Notes: generated from the letters alone by a model not told the origin. Numbered from the stretch's first letter, positions 41,346 through 50,184 are shown. The stretch is 64,000 nt of DNA from JALORV01 sp963724365 (GCA_963724365.1 CAVRUR010000011.1:1-64000), one strand, 5' to 3'. A program made the numbers and translations.

Positions 41346-42944
41346 CTACCTGACGACCGGAGGCGTCTCGAATGTATGGAACGGTGCCGGCGACGCCACG
41401 GTCCACTCGAGGCCGCCGTCCTCGGCGCCCCACGGGTTCGCCGCCGCCCTTGGCCCTCCCTTGATGCACTTGACCACGATGTACAGGAACAGCAGTTGCG
41501 TGAACCCGAAGCCGAATGCGGCGATCGAAGCCATCAGGTTGAAGTCGGCAAACTGCAGCGGATAGTCGGCATAGCGGCGCGGCATCCCGGCCAGCCCCAG
41601 GAAGTGCATCGGGAAGAACGTGATGTTGAAGAACACCATTGACAGCCAGAAGTGCCACTTGCCGAGCGTTTCGTCGTACATGTGGCCGGTCCACTTCGGC
41701 AGCCAGTAGTACGTGCCGGCGAACAGGGCAAACAGCGATCCGGCGACGAGCACATAGTGGAAATGCGCCACCACGTAGTAGCTGTCCTGCAGCTGGATGT
41801 CGATCGGCGCCATCGCCAGGATCAGCCCGGTGAACCCGCCCATCGTGAAGACAAAAATGAAGCCGACTGCGAACAGCATCGGCGTCTCGAAGGTCATCGA
41901 GCCCTTGTACATCGTCGCGACCCAATTGAAGACCTTCACGCCGGTCGGAATCGCGATCAGCATCGTCGCGTACATGAAGAAGAGCTGCCCGGTCACCGGC
42001 ATGCCGGTGGTGAACATGTGGTGCGCCCAGACAATGAACGACAGGATCGCAATCGACGCAGTCGCGTACACCATCGAGGCATAGCCGAACAGCGCCTTGC
42101 GGGCGAAAACCGGAATGATCTGGCTGACGATGCCGAAGGCCGGCAGGATCATGATGTAGACCTCGGGGTGCCCGAAGAACCAGAAGATGTGCTGGTACAT
42201 CACTGGGTCGCCACCGCCGGCAGCATTGAAGAATGACGTGCCGAAGTGACGATCGGTCAGCGTCATCGTGATCGCACCGGCGAGCACCGGCATCACTGCT
42301 ATCAGCAAGTAGGCCGTGATGAGCCATGTCCACACGAACATCGGCATCCTCATCAGCGTCAAGCCGGGGGCGCGCATGTTCAGGATGGTCGTGATGATGT
42401 TGATCGACCCCATGATCGACGACGCGCCGAGGATGTGCAGCGCGAAGATCGCCATGTCCATGCCCGGGCCCATCTGCACGGTCAGCGGTGCGTACAGCGT
42501 CCAGCCGGCGGCCGTCGCGCCGCCCGGAACAAAGAAGGAACCGACGACCAGCAGCGCCGCAGGCGGCAGCAGCCAGAAGCTGAAGTTGTTCATGCGTGCG
42601 AACGCCATGTCCGGGGCCCCGATCTGCAGCGGCACCATCCAGTTCGCGAAGCCGACGAAGGCCGGCATGATCGCGCCGAACACCATGATGACGCCGTGCA
42701 TCGTCGTCAGCTGGTTGAAGAATTCCGGGCGCCAGAACTGCAGTCCGGGCTGGAACAACTCAAGCCGGATTCCGAGGGCCAGCACGCCACCGACGATGAA
42801 CATCGTGAAGCTGAACCACAGGTACATCGTTCCAATGTCCTTGTGATTCGTGGCAAACAGCCATCGGCGCCAGCCGTGCGGATGGTCGTGGGCGTGATCG
42901 TGGTCGCCGTGGCCGGCGCTCGGGGTGTGGACAACTGCACTCAT
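41346..42944 (-). CDS. ctaD: Cytochrome c oxidase subunit I (aa3, type A)
   Basis: Catalytic subunit with heme a and the heme a3-CuB centre, 532 residues, twelve membrane helices. Heme a ligands are His83 (TMHGVIM) and His396. CuB ligands are His259, His308 and His309 (VWAHHMF). His394 is the heme a3 ligand in VVAHFHYVL. Tyr263 in GHPEVY is the cross-linked tyrosine, which places it in type A with the D- and K-pathways. The N-terminus is His-rich (GHGDHDHAHDHPHG), possibly metal-binding. It follows ctaC by 36 bases. Confidence 0.98.
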   Translation of the reverse strand: MSAVVHTPSAGHGDHDHAHDHPHGWRRWLFATNHKDIGTMYLWFSFTMFIVGGVLALGIRLELFQPGLQFWRPEFFNQLTTMHGVIMVFGAIMPAFVGFANWMVPLQIGAPDMAFARMNNFSFWLLPPAALLVVGSFFVPGGATAAGWTLYAPLTVQMGPGMDMAIFALHILGASSIMGSINIITTILNMRAPGLTLMRMPMFVWTWLITAYLLIAVMPVLAGAITMTLTDRHFGTSFFNAAGGGDPVMYQHIFWFFGHPEVYIMILPAFGIVSQIIPVFARKALFGYASMVYATASIAILSFIVWAHHMFTTGMPVTGQLFFMYATMLIAIPTGVKVFNWVATMYKGSMTFETPMLFAVGFIFVFTMGGFTGLILAMAPIDIQLQDSYYVVAHFHYVLVAGSLFALFAGTYYWLPKWTGHMYDETLGKWHFWLSMVFFNITFFPMHFLGLAGMPRRYADYPLQFADFNLMASIAAFGFGFTQLLFLYIVVKCIKGGPRAAANPWGAEDGGLEWTVASPAPFHTFETPPVVR

Positions 42945-42980
42945 CGGTACTCCTGATCCTGATCCGGTGTGCTGCGACGC

Positions 42981-44114
42981 CTACTTGCGCGCGGACTTGA
43001 ATTCGGCAGGCTGCACTTCACCCGCCTTGTTGCCCCACGCGTTCTTCGTGTAGGTCGCCACCGCCGCCAGCTCGACGTCCGAAAGGCTCTTCCACGACGG
43101 CATCGCATTCTTGCCGTTCAGCAGCAACGTGATCTGGTCAACGGTGCTCACGACCACCTTGCTGCCCGCCAGCGCGGGGAAAGCACCTTGCACCCCCAGC
43201 CCGTTCGCCTGGTGACAGGCCTGGCAGTTCGCCTGGTAGATCTTTTCGCCGCGCGCGATCAATTCGGCCGCGGTCCACTGCTTGTTCGGATCATCGGCCG
43301 CCGCAGCCATTTGCTGCTTCTTGCCGCTGACCCACTTGCTGTAGTCCTCAGCCGACACGACCTGCACGACGATCGGCATGAACGCATGGTCCTTGCCGCA
43401 CAGTTCGGCGCACTGGCCGCGAAACGTGCCGATCTTCTCGGCGCGGAACCAGGTGTCGCGCGCAAAGCCCGGGATCGCGTCCTGCTTGACAGCGAACGCG
43501 GGCACCCACCACGCATGAATCACGTCGTTGGCTGTCGTGATTACACGCACCTTCTTGTTGACCGGAACGACGAGCGGGTTGTCGACCTCGATGAGATAGG
43601 TGCTGGACCTCGGCTCACGCCCTTCGATCTGTGCAACCGGTGTGGACAGCTGCGACAGGAACGAGATGCCTTCGCCTTCACCGCGCAGGTAGTCGTAGCC
43701 CCATTTCCACTGGTATCCGGTGACCTTGATCGTCAGGTCCGAGTTGCTCGTGTCCTTCATCGCCACGACGGTTCTCGTTGCCGGCAGCGCCATGACGATC
43801 ACGATGAGGAAGGGGATGACGGTCCAGATGATCTCGACGGTGGTGTTCTCGTGCCAGTTGGCGGCCACCGCACCCTTGGACTTGCGGTGCTTCCAGACGG
43901 AATAGAACATCACGCTGAACACCGCCACGAAGATGACGGTGCAGATGACCAGCATCAGGTTATGCAGGCTGTAGATCTCCTGAGCGACCGGAGTGACCGG
44001 CGGAGCCAGATTGAAGCGGCTCTGGATCGCGGCAGCGCTGCCTGCTGCGCCGGTCATCAGGGTCGCCAACACCGCGCGTGCGCCTGCAAATCGATTGAAC
44101 ACTGTCTTAGCCAT
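42981..44114 (-). CDS. ctaC: Cytochrome c oxidase subunit II with fused cytochrome c domain
   Basis: Electron entry subunit, 377 residues from ATG 44114. Signal peptide and two helices (LMLVICTVIFVAVFSVMFYS and EIIWTVIPFLIVIVMALPAT) precede the cupredoxin domain. CuA ligands are His200, Cys235, Cys239, His243 and Met246 in GQCAELCGKDHAFM. After residue 280 a class I cytochrome c domain follows with heme site CQACH (297-301) and axial Met338 in NAMPSW. Such caa3-like fusions deliver electrons internally. In-frame codons upstream of 44114 overlap DUF2244. Divergent promoters are not needed; it is read with DUF2244. Confidence 0.96.
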   Translation of the reverse strand: MAKTVFNRFAGARAVLATLMTGAAGSAAAIQSRFNLAPPVTPVAQEIYSLHNLMLVICTVIFVAVFSVMFYSVWKHRKSKGAVAANWHENTTVEIIWTVIPFLIVIVMALPATRTVVAMKDTSNSDLTIKVTGYQWKWGYDYLRGEGEGISFLSQLSTPVAQIEGREPRSSTYLIEVDNPLVVPVNKKVRVITTANDVIHAWWVPAFAVKQDAIPGFARDTWFRAEKIGTFRGQCAELCGKDHAFMPIVVQVVSAEDYSKWVSGKKQQMAAAADDPNKQWTAAELIARGEKIYQANCQACHQANGLGVQGAFPALAGSKVVVSTVDQITLLLNGKNAMPSWKSLSDVELAAVATYTKNAWGNKAGEVQPAEFKSARK

Positions 44115-44144
44115 TGCCTGTCCGTTTTCCCGGCTTCGAATCAA

Positions 44145-44615
44145 TCACACGCCCCGTGGAGCCGCTCGTCCGAGCGCGGCCCTGATCTCGCGCCCAAACT
44201 CTGCGCCCGACATCCACGAGGTACCGCCCGATCTCGACGCGCTGCCGCGCCGACACCAGTTCCACCCGCACGCATGTGCCAGGGTCGACACCGCGTTCCT
44301 CCATGTCGACCCGCACCCAGGGCAGGTCGAATACAACCTCCGAACGCCGCGACCTTCGTGTTTCGCCACGATGAGCCGGCCGTCCCGCAATTCGATGCGC
44401 TCGAAATCCGCCGCGTGCCGTCCGTACGCCATGAAAGCTGCAGCGACGGCCACGATTGCAAGGCCCACAAACGGGAGCACCATCCATAGGCCCTGCGCGG
44501 CGAAGGGCACCCCGAAGGCGAACGAGACAGCCACCAGTGAAGCGAACACCACTGCCAACTGCCTCGGGCCAGCAGAACAGTGACGCTTGATCAACCAGCC
44601 CTTGAACACGGTCAC
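44145..44615 (-). CDS. DUF2244 membrane protein (two compensating frameshifts)
   Basis: Predicted inner-membrane protein. Starts at GTG 44615 (VTVFKGWLIKRHCSAGPRQL) with two helices: LAVVFASLVAVSFAFGVPFA and MVLPFVGLAIVAVAAAFMAY. The domain continues RHAADFERIELRDGRLIV. Between about 44350 and 44208 the homologous sequence is in the neighbouring frame, SEVVFDLPWVRVDMEE and VELVSARQRVEIGRYLVDV. The first frame then resumes with GAEFGREIRAALGRAAP. Two opposite indels restore the frame and 156 residues. DUF2244 genes commonly sit upstream of subunit II in betaproteobacteria. Function unknown. Confidence 0.8.
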   Translation of the reverse strand: MTVFKGWLIKRHCSAGPRQLAVVFASLVAVSFAFGVPFAAQGLWMVLPFVGLAIVAVAAAFMAYGRHAADFERIELRDGRLIVAKHEGRGVRRLYSTCPGCGSTWRNAVSTLAHACGWNWCRRGSASRSGGTSWMSGAEFGREIRAALGRAAPRGV

Positions 44616-44661
44616 GCACTCGCCCGCCCTCGCGTCGACCGGGTCGGCGCAAAACGGGCGA

Positions 44662-44667
44662 ATTATA
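44662..44667 (-). promoter_or_regulatory. Possible -10 element of the cytochrome oxidase operon
   Basis: A perfect TATAAT on the minus strand, preceded by TTTGCA, in an otherwise GC-rich stretch and 46 bases before the DUF2244 GTG. No matching -35 hexamer was found at 16-18 bases, so the promoter may use an activator or an extended -10. Confidence 0.45.
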
Positions 44668-44800
44668 TGCAAAGCGACGCATCAAGTCGGCGCTACCGCC
44701 AACGCGCACCCATCCCACGCCCGATCAGCGGGATGGCGCAGGCGCGACGCCGCATCCGGGTGGGTCGGACCGACCTGGCCCCAGCCGGGCCGGCGCCCAG

Positions 44801-45295
44801 CTACTCCGCGGGAATTCGCAGGTTCTGCCCCGGATAGATCTTGTCCGGGTGGCTCAACATCGGCTTGTTGGCTTCGAAGATCTTCATGTAGGCATTGGCG
44901 TTGCCGTAGAACTCCTTGGCGATCTTCGACAGCGTGTCGCCCTTGACCACCGTATAGAACTTCGCTTCCGGCTGCGAAAGGTCGACCGTCATCAGGTCCT
45001 GCACGCCGGCCACACCGTAGACGTTGCCGGCCGCCAGGATCACCTTCTCCTTCGTCGCCTGGTCCTGGGCGACGCCAAAGACCTTCGCAGTGCTGGTCGC
45101 CCCGTCGAAGGTGACAGTCAATGCGGTCACGGTGAGGCCCAGCGTGTTGATGTACTTCTCGATCGCGGTGGCCGCTTCGCGGTTCGCTTCAGCCAGCGCG
45201 GCCGCATCGACCTGGGCCGGCGCGGCCTGGACTTCCTGGACCTTCTTGCCGAATAATTTTTCGCCGGCTTCCTTGAAGAACGAGATCAGGCTCAT
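44801..45295 (-). CDS. kbp: BON-LysM protein, Kbp (YgaU) family
   Basis: Cytoplasmic BON-LysM protein of 164 residues. It begins MSLISFFKEAGEKLFGKK. A BON domain occupies about residues 40-105 (EKYINTLGLTVTALTVTFDG, KVILAAGNVYGVAGVQDL). The LysM domain follows: FYTVVKGDTLSKIAKEFYGN and KIFEANKPMLSHPDKIYPGQ, ending NLRIPAE. This closely follows E. coli YgaU/Kbp, a potassium-binding stress protein. There is no signal peptide. It stands as a single gene between the oxidase promoter region and the methyltransferase. Confidence 0.92.
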   Translation of the reverse strand: MSLISFFKEAGEKLFGKKVQEVQAAPAQVDAAALAEANREAATAIEKYINTLGLTVTALTVTFDGATSTAKVFGVAQDQATKEKVILAAGNVYGVAGVQDLMTVDLSQPEAKFYTVVKGDTLSKIAKEFYGNANAYMKIFEANKPMLSHPDKIYPGQNLRIPAE

Positions 45296-45369
45296 CTTTC
45301 CTCCACTAGTTGTTCCCCGCGGGGACGATCCTTCGATACGCGGCTCTTTTTCCGCTTCCTGGCCACACT

Positions 45370-46341
45370 TTACTTCCTAATTTCTGACAATTGCTGACGC
45401 AAGGCGTCCACGGAGATGACGCTGCTCCCGGTCGCGCGGGGCTGCGGCTTCCACGCATGTCCGTACGCGATTTCGAAAGTCAGAGCGATGCGGCCCGCCG
45501 CATCGCGACGAGCTGCGAGTGCGTCCAGCAGGCGCCGCGCCTGCCGGCCCGACGGCAGCGCCGGCCAGCGGTCGCTGCGCGGGTTGGCGCCGAGCGACCG
45601 GACCTCCGTGAGCAGATCGCGCGGACTGCTGAAGGTGAGGGTCAGCGTTTCCACGTCCATGACGGGGGTGGCGAAGCCGCTGGCCACCAGCATGTCACCG
45701 AAGTCGTGCATGTCGACGAACGGCATCGGCCGGGAATGCGTCAGGGCGTCGGCAGCGGCCGCCCTCAATTCGCGAAGCGTGTCCGGGCCAAAGCAGCTGA
45801 ACATCAGCAGTCCGTCGGTCCGCAGCACGCGCTTCCACTCTGGAAAAACCAAATGCGGCGTCGGATGCCAATGCAGCATGAGGTTCGAAAACAGCAGGTC
45901 CGCGGTGCTGTCGCCGAACGGCAGGCGCGCTCCGTCGGCCACGACCCAGCGAGGCGCGCCGCGCCATAAGCGCGACATGCCTAGCGCGCGCTGCTGTTCG
46001 GCGAGGCCGGCACGCGCCATCTCCGCCGACAGCTCGATACCGGTCCAGGTCGACTGCGGATACAGGGCGCGCAGGCCCGCCCGTGAGCGTCCCAGTCCGC
46101 AGCCGACATCCAGTATCTGGCGGGGATCGAGCCGGATGTACTCGAGCCGGCTCAGCAGCCGCTGCTCGACCTCCCGAAGAAGCACATCGCGCGCGACAAT
46201 CCGTTTGACGCGCTGATCGAACTGCCGCGCCACCGTTTCCGTGCGTGCCGGCATGCGCGGCGGCGCGACGATCGTGGGCGTGAGTTCGGGCGTTCCCGGG
46301 CCGAGCGGCATGATGCGGGCCAGTATAGGTTGACGCTCCAT
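45370..46341 (-). CDS. SAM-dependent methyltransferase, BioC-like
   Basis: Class I methyltransferase of about 323 residues. The SAM-binding motif is ILDVGCGLGRSRAGLRALYP, followed by GIELSAEMARAGL and LFSNLMLHWHPTPHLVFPEW, a phrase typical of BioC (malonyl-ACP O-methyltransferase of biotin synthesis). The domain begins VARQFDQRVKRIVARDVLLR. The start is uncertain: ATG 46341 was chosen, but 46311 or a start nearer VARQFDQ is possible. No other bio gene is near, so biotin function is an inference. It is divergent from comF, a common betaproteobacterial pairing. Confidence 0.8.
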   Translation of the reverse strand: MERQPILARIMPLGPGTPELTPTIVAPPRMPARTETVARQFDQRVKRIVARDVLLREVEQRLLSRLEYIRLDPRQILDVGCGLGRSRAGLRALYPQSTWTGIELSAEMARAGLAEQQRALGMSRLWRGAPRWVVADGARLPFGDSTADLLFSNLMLHWHPTPHLVFPEWKRVLRTDGLLMFSCFGPDTLRELRAAAADALTHSRPMPFVDMHDFGDMLVASGFATPVMDVETLTLTFSSPRDLLTEVRSLGANPRSDRWPALPSGRQARRLLDALAARRDAAGRIALTFEIAYGHAWKPQPRATGSSVISVDALRQQLSEIRK

Positions 46342-46476
46342 TGGCTCACGCAGCAGACGTTCTCGTGAGAGTCCCGGCCATGCATCCGGCGCGGCAAACC
46401 TCGGACACTCGCTGGCAGGAAGCATCCGGCCTCCGCTTCAGTCGCTCAGGTGACTGCGGATCGTTAAGCTTCGCTG

Positions 46477-47181
46477 ATGCAGCCAGGATCATCTCGGCAT
46501 TTCGGCGTCCGACCCACTCGCGCCGGCTGGATCGCGCCGCGTTGCGTCGTCTGTGCCCTGGTCCCCGGTTCGCCGCTGTGTGAGGGCTGCGAGCGGGATT
46601 TCTTCGCACCCGATGCGCCACGGTGCGAACGCTGTGCAATCAGGCTCGGAAGCGCCTCGACCGGCTGGTGCGGTCAATGCCTGGCACAGCCGCCGCATTT
46701 CGACGCGACCGCTACGCTGGCCGACTACGTTGCGCCTGTCTCGGGGATGATCGCCGCCTTGAAGTTCAGTGCAAGGCTCGATCTCGCCGAGGCCTTTGCG
46801 CGCTTGCTGGCCGCCCGCGAGTCCGGGCCTGTGACCGATCTCATCGTGGCAGTGCCCTTGTCGTTCGAACGCGAAAGCACGCGCGGCTTCAATCAGTCAC
46901 TGGAAATCGCCCGCTGCTACGCACGGCTCACTGGTGCCACGATGGCCGAGCGCACGTTGCTGAAGGTGCGACATACGCCGCCGCAGCAGTCACTCGCTCG
47001 CGATGCTCGGCGACGCAACGTCCGTGGAGCGTTCGGCGTTTCCGGAGACGTGCGCGGAGCCCGACTCACCGTGGTCGACGATGTGATGACCACCGGCAGC
47101 ACGCTGAACGAGATTGCCGACATGCTGAAGCGCGCCGGCGCCGCGCGTGTCGTCAATCGGGTCGTCGCACGGACTCCCTGA
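46477..47181 (+). CDS. comF: ComF-family phosphoribosyltransferase-like protein
   Basis: Protein of 234 residues with an N-terminal zinc-binding segment made of four Cys pairs (CVVC, CEGC, CERC, CGQC) and a type I phosphoribosyltransferase domain. The PRPP-binding loop is VVDDVMTTGSTLNEIADML. The phrases FERESTRGFNQSLEIARCYA and RHTPPQQSLARDARRRNVRG are characteristic of ComFC/GntX. In Haemophilus and Bacillus ComF is needed for DNA uptake; in most betaproteobacteria the role is untested. It lies 15 bases before trmL. Confidence 0.92.
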   Translation: MQPGSSRHFGVRPTRAGWIAPRCVVCALVPGSPLCEGCERDFFAPDAPRCERCAIRLGSASTGWCGQCLAQPPHFDATATLADYVAPVSGMIAALKFSARLDLAEAFARLLAARESGPVTDLIVAVPLSFERESTRGFNQSLEIARCYARLTGATMAERTLLKVRHTPPQQSLARDARRRNVRGAFGVSGDVRGARLTVVDDVMTTGSTLNEIADMLKRAGAARVVNRVVARTP

Positions 47182-47196
47182 GTTGGCACTGAGACG

Positions 47197-47667
47197 ATGC
47201 TCAACGTCGTTCTGGTCGAGCCGGAAATTCCCCCGAATACCGGCAATGTCATTCGTCTGTGCGCCAATGCCGGCGCACGGCTGCATCTGGTTGGGCCGCT
47301 CGGCTTTGACCTGTCCGACAAGCAGTTGCGCCGCGCAGGTCTCGACTATCACGAGTACGCCGAGATGCGCGTGCATGCGAGCTTCGATGCGCTGCTCGCG
47401 CAGGAGCATCCGGTGGCCACACGCATGTTCTGCTGCACCACGCGCGCCGAACGACATCATGCCGACGTCGCGTTCGAGCCCGGCGACTGGCTGGTGTTCG
47501 GAGCCGAGTCGCGCGGCCTCGACGAATCGCTGCGCGCGCGATTTCCTCCGACCCAGCGCCTGCGCCTGCCGATGCGGGCAGGCAACCGCAGCATCAACCT
47601 GTCGAATGCCGTCGCCATTGTCGTCTACGAAGCCTGGCGACAGCAGCGCTTTGAAGGCGGCGCCTGA
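47197..47667 (+). CDS. trmL: tRNA (cytidine(34)-2'-O)-methyltransferase TrmL
   Basis: SPOUT methyltransferase that modifies the wobble base of leucine tRNAs. The protein has 156 residues. It starts MLNVVLVEPEIPPNTGNVIR, and the knotted SAM site is formed by LVFGAESRGLDESL and RLPMRAGNRSINLSNAVAI. Compact length and these three motifs identify TrmL and not the larger TrmH-type enzymes. Cotranscribed with comF in all likelihood; convergent with the LOG gene. Confidence 0.95.
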   Translation: MLNVVLVEPEIPPNTGNVIRLCANAGARLHLVGPLGFDLSDKQLRRAGLDYHEYAEMRVHASFDALLAQEHPVATRMFCCTTRAERHHADVAFEPGDWLVFGAESRGLDESLRARFPPTQRLRLPMRAGNRSINLSNAVAIVVYEAWRQQRFEGGA

Positions 47668-47704
47668 GGGGCAGTGCGAGCGAGGCGCCCGAGGCCGGTG
47701 CGGG

Positions 47705-48301
47705 TCAGCTGCGCACGGGCTCTATCTTCGCTGGGTGGCTACGGCTCATCTGGATCGCGTGCAGGTCCAGACGGTCGAGCAAGAGTTCCGGCGTGTGATC
47801 GACGATCAGCAGATCCCAGTGTTCGGGCCGGATGAAACCCTCGGCGGCGCAGTGCCGAAGAAAATCAAGCAGCCGGTCAAAGTAACCCTCGATGTTCAGG
47901 ATGCCCACCGGCTTGGACTGCAGCTGCAGCTGCAGCCACGTGACCATCTCGAACATCTCTTCAAGCGTGCCGTAGCCGCCAGGCAGCACGATGAAGGCAT
48001 CGCTGCGTTCGGCCATCGCGCGCTTGCGCTCGTGCATCGATTCGACGACATGCAGTTCGGTCAGGCCGCGATGGGCGACTTCCGGGCGCATCAGGTGGCG
48101 CGGAATGATGCCGACGATGCGACCGCGTTGTGCGAGTGTTTCGTCGGCGAGCGCCCCCATCATGCCGACATGGCCGCCGCCGTAGACCACGGTCATCGAG
48201 CGCCGCGCCAGCACCTGCGCCAGCTCGCGCACGGCCGCGATGTATTCCGGTCGCTCTCCGGCCTGCGAACCGCAAAACACGCAAACGGCAGCCAGCGTCA
48301 T
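47705..48301 (-). CDS. LOG-family protein (cytokinin riboside 5'-monophosphate phosphoribohydrolase-like)
   Basis: Protein of 198 residues with the LOG motifs VYGGGHVGMMGALADETL and LPGGYGTLEEMFEMVTWLQL, plus CVFCGSQAGERPEY at the N-terminus. LOG enzymes release free bases from nucleoside 5'-monophosphates; in bacteria the physiological substrate is mostly unproven. The ATG at 48301 overlaps the gpsA stop in ATGA, so translation is coupled. The nearest homologues are the plant-like type I LOG proteins. Confidence 0.9.
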   Translation of the reverse strand: MTLAAVCVFCGSQAGERPEYIAAVRELAQVLARRSMTVVYGGGHVGMMGALADETLAQRGRIVGIIPRHLMRPEVAHRGLTELHVVESMHERKRAMAERSDAFIVLPGGYGTLEEMFEMVTWLQLQLQSKPVGILNIEGYFDRLLDFLRHCAAEGFIRPEHWDLLIVDHTPELLLDRLDLHAIQMSRSHPAKIEPVRS

Positions 48302-49302
48302 TGCCCCTCGCTTTCGCGCCTGGGATCGCGCGCGAGCAGGCGTTCGAGCGCCTGGCGCGGCGTAGCGCCGCCTGACAGCACAGCGCAGACCGCCTCGGTA
48401 ATCGGCATCTGCACCCCAGCATCGCGCGCTCGTGCCAGCACAGCAGGAGCGGAGCGCACGCCCTCGGCGACATGTTCCAATTCGTCGACGATCTGCGAGA
48501 TCGAACGCCCGCGTCCGAGCGCAACACCGACCTGCCGATTGCGCGACAGATCCCCGGTCGCCGTCAGGATCAGGTCGCCGACGCCGGTGAGGCCCATGAA
48601 GGTTTCGGGCCGGGCGCCGAGAGCAATCCCGAGCCGCGTCATCTCCGCCAGTCCGCGCGTGATCAATGCGGCGCGCGCATTGAGTCCGAGTTCGAGGGCG
48701 TCGCTGATACCGGTGGCAATGGCAAGCACGTTCTTGACCGTGCCCCCCACCTCGACGCCGACGACATCCGGCGAGGAGTAGATGCGCAGCGCGCCGCCAT
48801 GCAGTGCGTCGGTGACGTGCTCGCAGAACCCGCTGCTGCCGGCCACGGTCAGTGCCGTCGGCAACCCACGCGCCACCTCGAGCGCGAAGCTCGGGCCGGA
48901 GAGCGGCCCGCTGCGTTCGATCGCGTCCGGCCACGTGCGTGCCACGACTTCATGGGCGAGCAGATGGTCGGCTTCCTCGAAGCCCTTGCAAAGCCATGCC
49001 ACCGGGCTGCGCGTATTCGCGACGGCGAGCCGCTGGCTCACGTCGCGCAGTGCGCGCGTCGGCGTTGCGATGAGGATGAGTCCACCAGCCGCATGGGCCA
49101 CGGCTGCATCGAGGCTGTCGGTCACGGAGAGAGCGGGCGGAAACGTGACTCCCGCAAGATAGCGACGGTTGCTGCGCGCGGTGCGCATGTCGCCCACCTG
49201 CACCGCGTCGCGCGCCTGCAGCACGACGGTGTGTCGTGTTCCGAGCGCACAAGCGATCGCCGTGCCCCACGCGCCTGCGCCGAGCACCGCGATGTTCATC
49301 AT
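48298..49302 (-). CDS. gpsA: NAD(P)H-dependent glycerol-3-phosphate dehydrogenase GpsA
   Basis: Makes sn-glycerol 3-phosphate from dihydroxyacetone phosphate for phospholipids. The protein has 334 residues. The Rossmann motif is VLGAGAWGTAIACAL with GAGAWG at residues 8-13. Catalytic phrases are LSGPSFALEVARGLPTALTV and VEVGGTVKNVLAIATGISD (catalytic Lys). Substrate binding is in RPETFMGLTGVGDLILTATG. It lies five bases after secB, the conserved secB-gpsA order. Confidence 0.97.
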   Translation of the reverse strand: MMNIAVLGAGAWGTAIACALGTRHTVVLQARDAVQVGDMRTARSNRRYLAGVTFPPALSVTDSLDAAVAHAAGGLILIATPTRALRDVSQRLAVANTRSPVAWLCKGFEEADHLLAHEVVARTWPDAIERSGPLSGPSFALEVARGLPTALTVAGSSGFCEHVTDALHGGALRIYSSPDVVGVEVGGTVKNVLAIATGISDALELGLNARAALITRGLAEMTRLGIALGARPETFMGLTGVGDLILTATGDLSRNRQVGVALGRGRSISQIVDELEHVAEGVRSAPAVLARARDAGVQMPITEAVCAVLSGGATPRQALERLLARDPRRESEGQ

Positions 49303-49306
49303 GCCC

Positions 49307-49828
49307 TCAGGCGTTGGCGGCGCCGTTGCCGTTCACGGGTAACGGTGCAGCGGACGGCTGTCCCGTCGCCTGCTGTGCGAGGGCGGCGAGCCGCTGCTGA
49401 TAGAACGCCTCGAAGTTGATCTCGGCCAGATGAATCGGCGGCAAGCCGGTGCGGCTGATCAGATCGGCGATGTTCGAGCGCAGGTAGGGGTAGACGATGC
49501 CAGGGCAGACGATGCCGAGGATCGGAGGCCTCTGCTCGGCAGGAATGTTGCGTAACTCGAAGATTCCTGCCTGCTTGCCTTCGACCAGGAACAGAACCTT
49601 GTCCTTCACCTTGGCGGTCACCGTCACACGGACGACAACTTCGTGCAGCGCTTCGATGACCGGCGCGTCCGACACTTCAAGTTGAACATCGACCTTGGGT
49701 GCTTCGTTTTCCAGAAAGACGGTCGGCGCGTTGGGCATTTCGAGCGAGGCGTCCTTCAGGTAGACGCGTTGCACCTGGAATACGGGCGCCTGTGCGCCAG
49801 CCGCGGTCGCGGGAGAGGTATCGGTCAT
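49307..49828 (-). CDS. secB: Protein-export chaperone SecB
   Basis: Tetrameric export chaperone that holds precursors unfolded and delivers them to SecA. The protein has 173 residues from ATG 49828. Phrases are VFQVQRVYLKDASLEMPNAP, VTAKVKDKVLFLVEGKQAGI, and LGIVCPGIVYPYLRSNIADL. The C-terminal tail after residue 150 is Ala/Pro/Asn-rich. An in-frame ATG five codons upstream is less likely. Part of the grxC-secB-gpsA group. Confidence 0.96.
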   Translation of the reverse strand: MTDTSPATAAGAQAPVFQVQRVYLKDASLEMPNAPTVFLENEAPKVDVQLEVSDAPVIEALHEVVVRVTVTAKVKDKVLFLVEGKQAGIFELRNIPAEQRPPILGIVCPGIVYPYLRSNIADLISRTGLPPIHLAEINFEAFYQQRLAALAQQATGQPSAAPLPVNGNGAANA

Positions 49829-49907
49829 GGATCTTCCTTGCAAGTCCTTGGCGGCGGCGCCGCCTCGGCGATGGGTTGAAATTCTTAACTCTGCGATCGG
49901 GCCCGGG

Positions 49908-50165
49908 TTACTGGGACAGCAGTGGCGTCAACCTGCCCTCGCGGTCAAGCACTGACAGATCGTCGAAACCACCAACATGGGTTTCGCCGATGAAAATCTG
50001 GGGCACGGTACGCCGGCCAGTGCGCGCGACCATCTCATCGCGCCGCGCCGGTTCGAGGTCGATGCGGACCTTTTCGATCGCGGTCACGCCCCGGGCCTTG
50101 AGCAAGGCCTCGGCGCGCTGGCAGTACGGACACACGCCCGTGCTGTACATCAGGACTTGGCTCAT
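49908..50165 (-). CDS. grxC: Glutaredoxin 3
   Basis: Small dithiol glutaredoxin, 85 residues. The active site is Cys12-Pro-Tyr-Cys15 in MYSTGVCPYCQRAEALLKAR. The glutathione-binding phrase TVPQIFIGETHVGGFDDL contains the cis-Pro. It reduces disulphides and glutathione adducts. It follows the rhodanese gene by 19 bases and precedes secB, a conserved neighbourhood in proteobacteria. Confidence 0.97.
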   Translation of the reverse strand: MSQVLMYSTGVCPYCQRAEALLKARGVTAIEKVRIDLEPARRDEMVARTGRRTVPQIFIGETHVGGFDDLSVLDREGRLTPLLSQ

Positions 50166-50184
50166 GCATCACTCCGCTCATTCA

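Noticed and set aside
41344..42333. Same-strand open frame overlapping ctaD and continuing into the small assembly protein.
   Set aside because: Out of frame with ctaD and Arg/His-rich; only the 42-codon tail after the ctaD stop makes sense.
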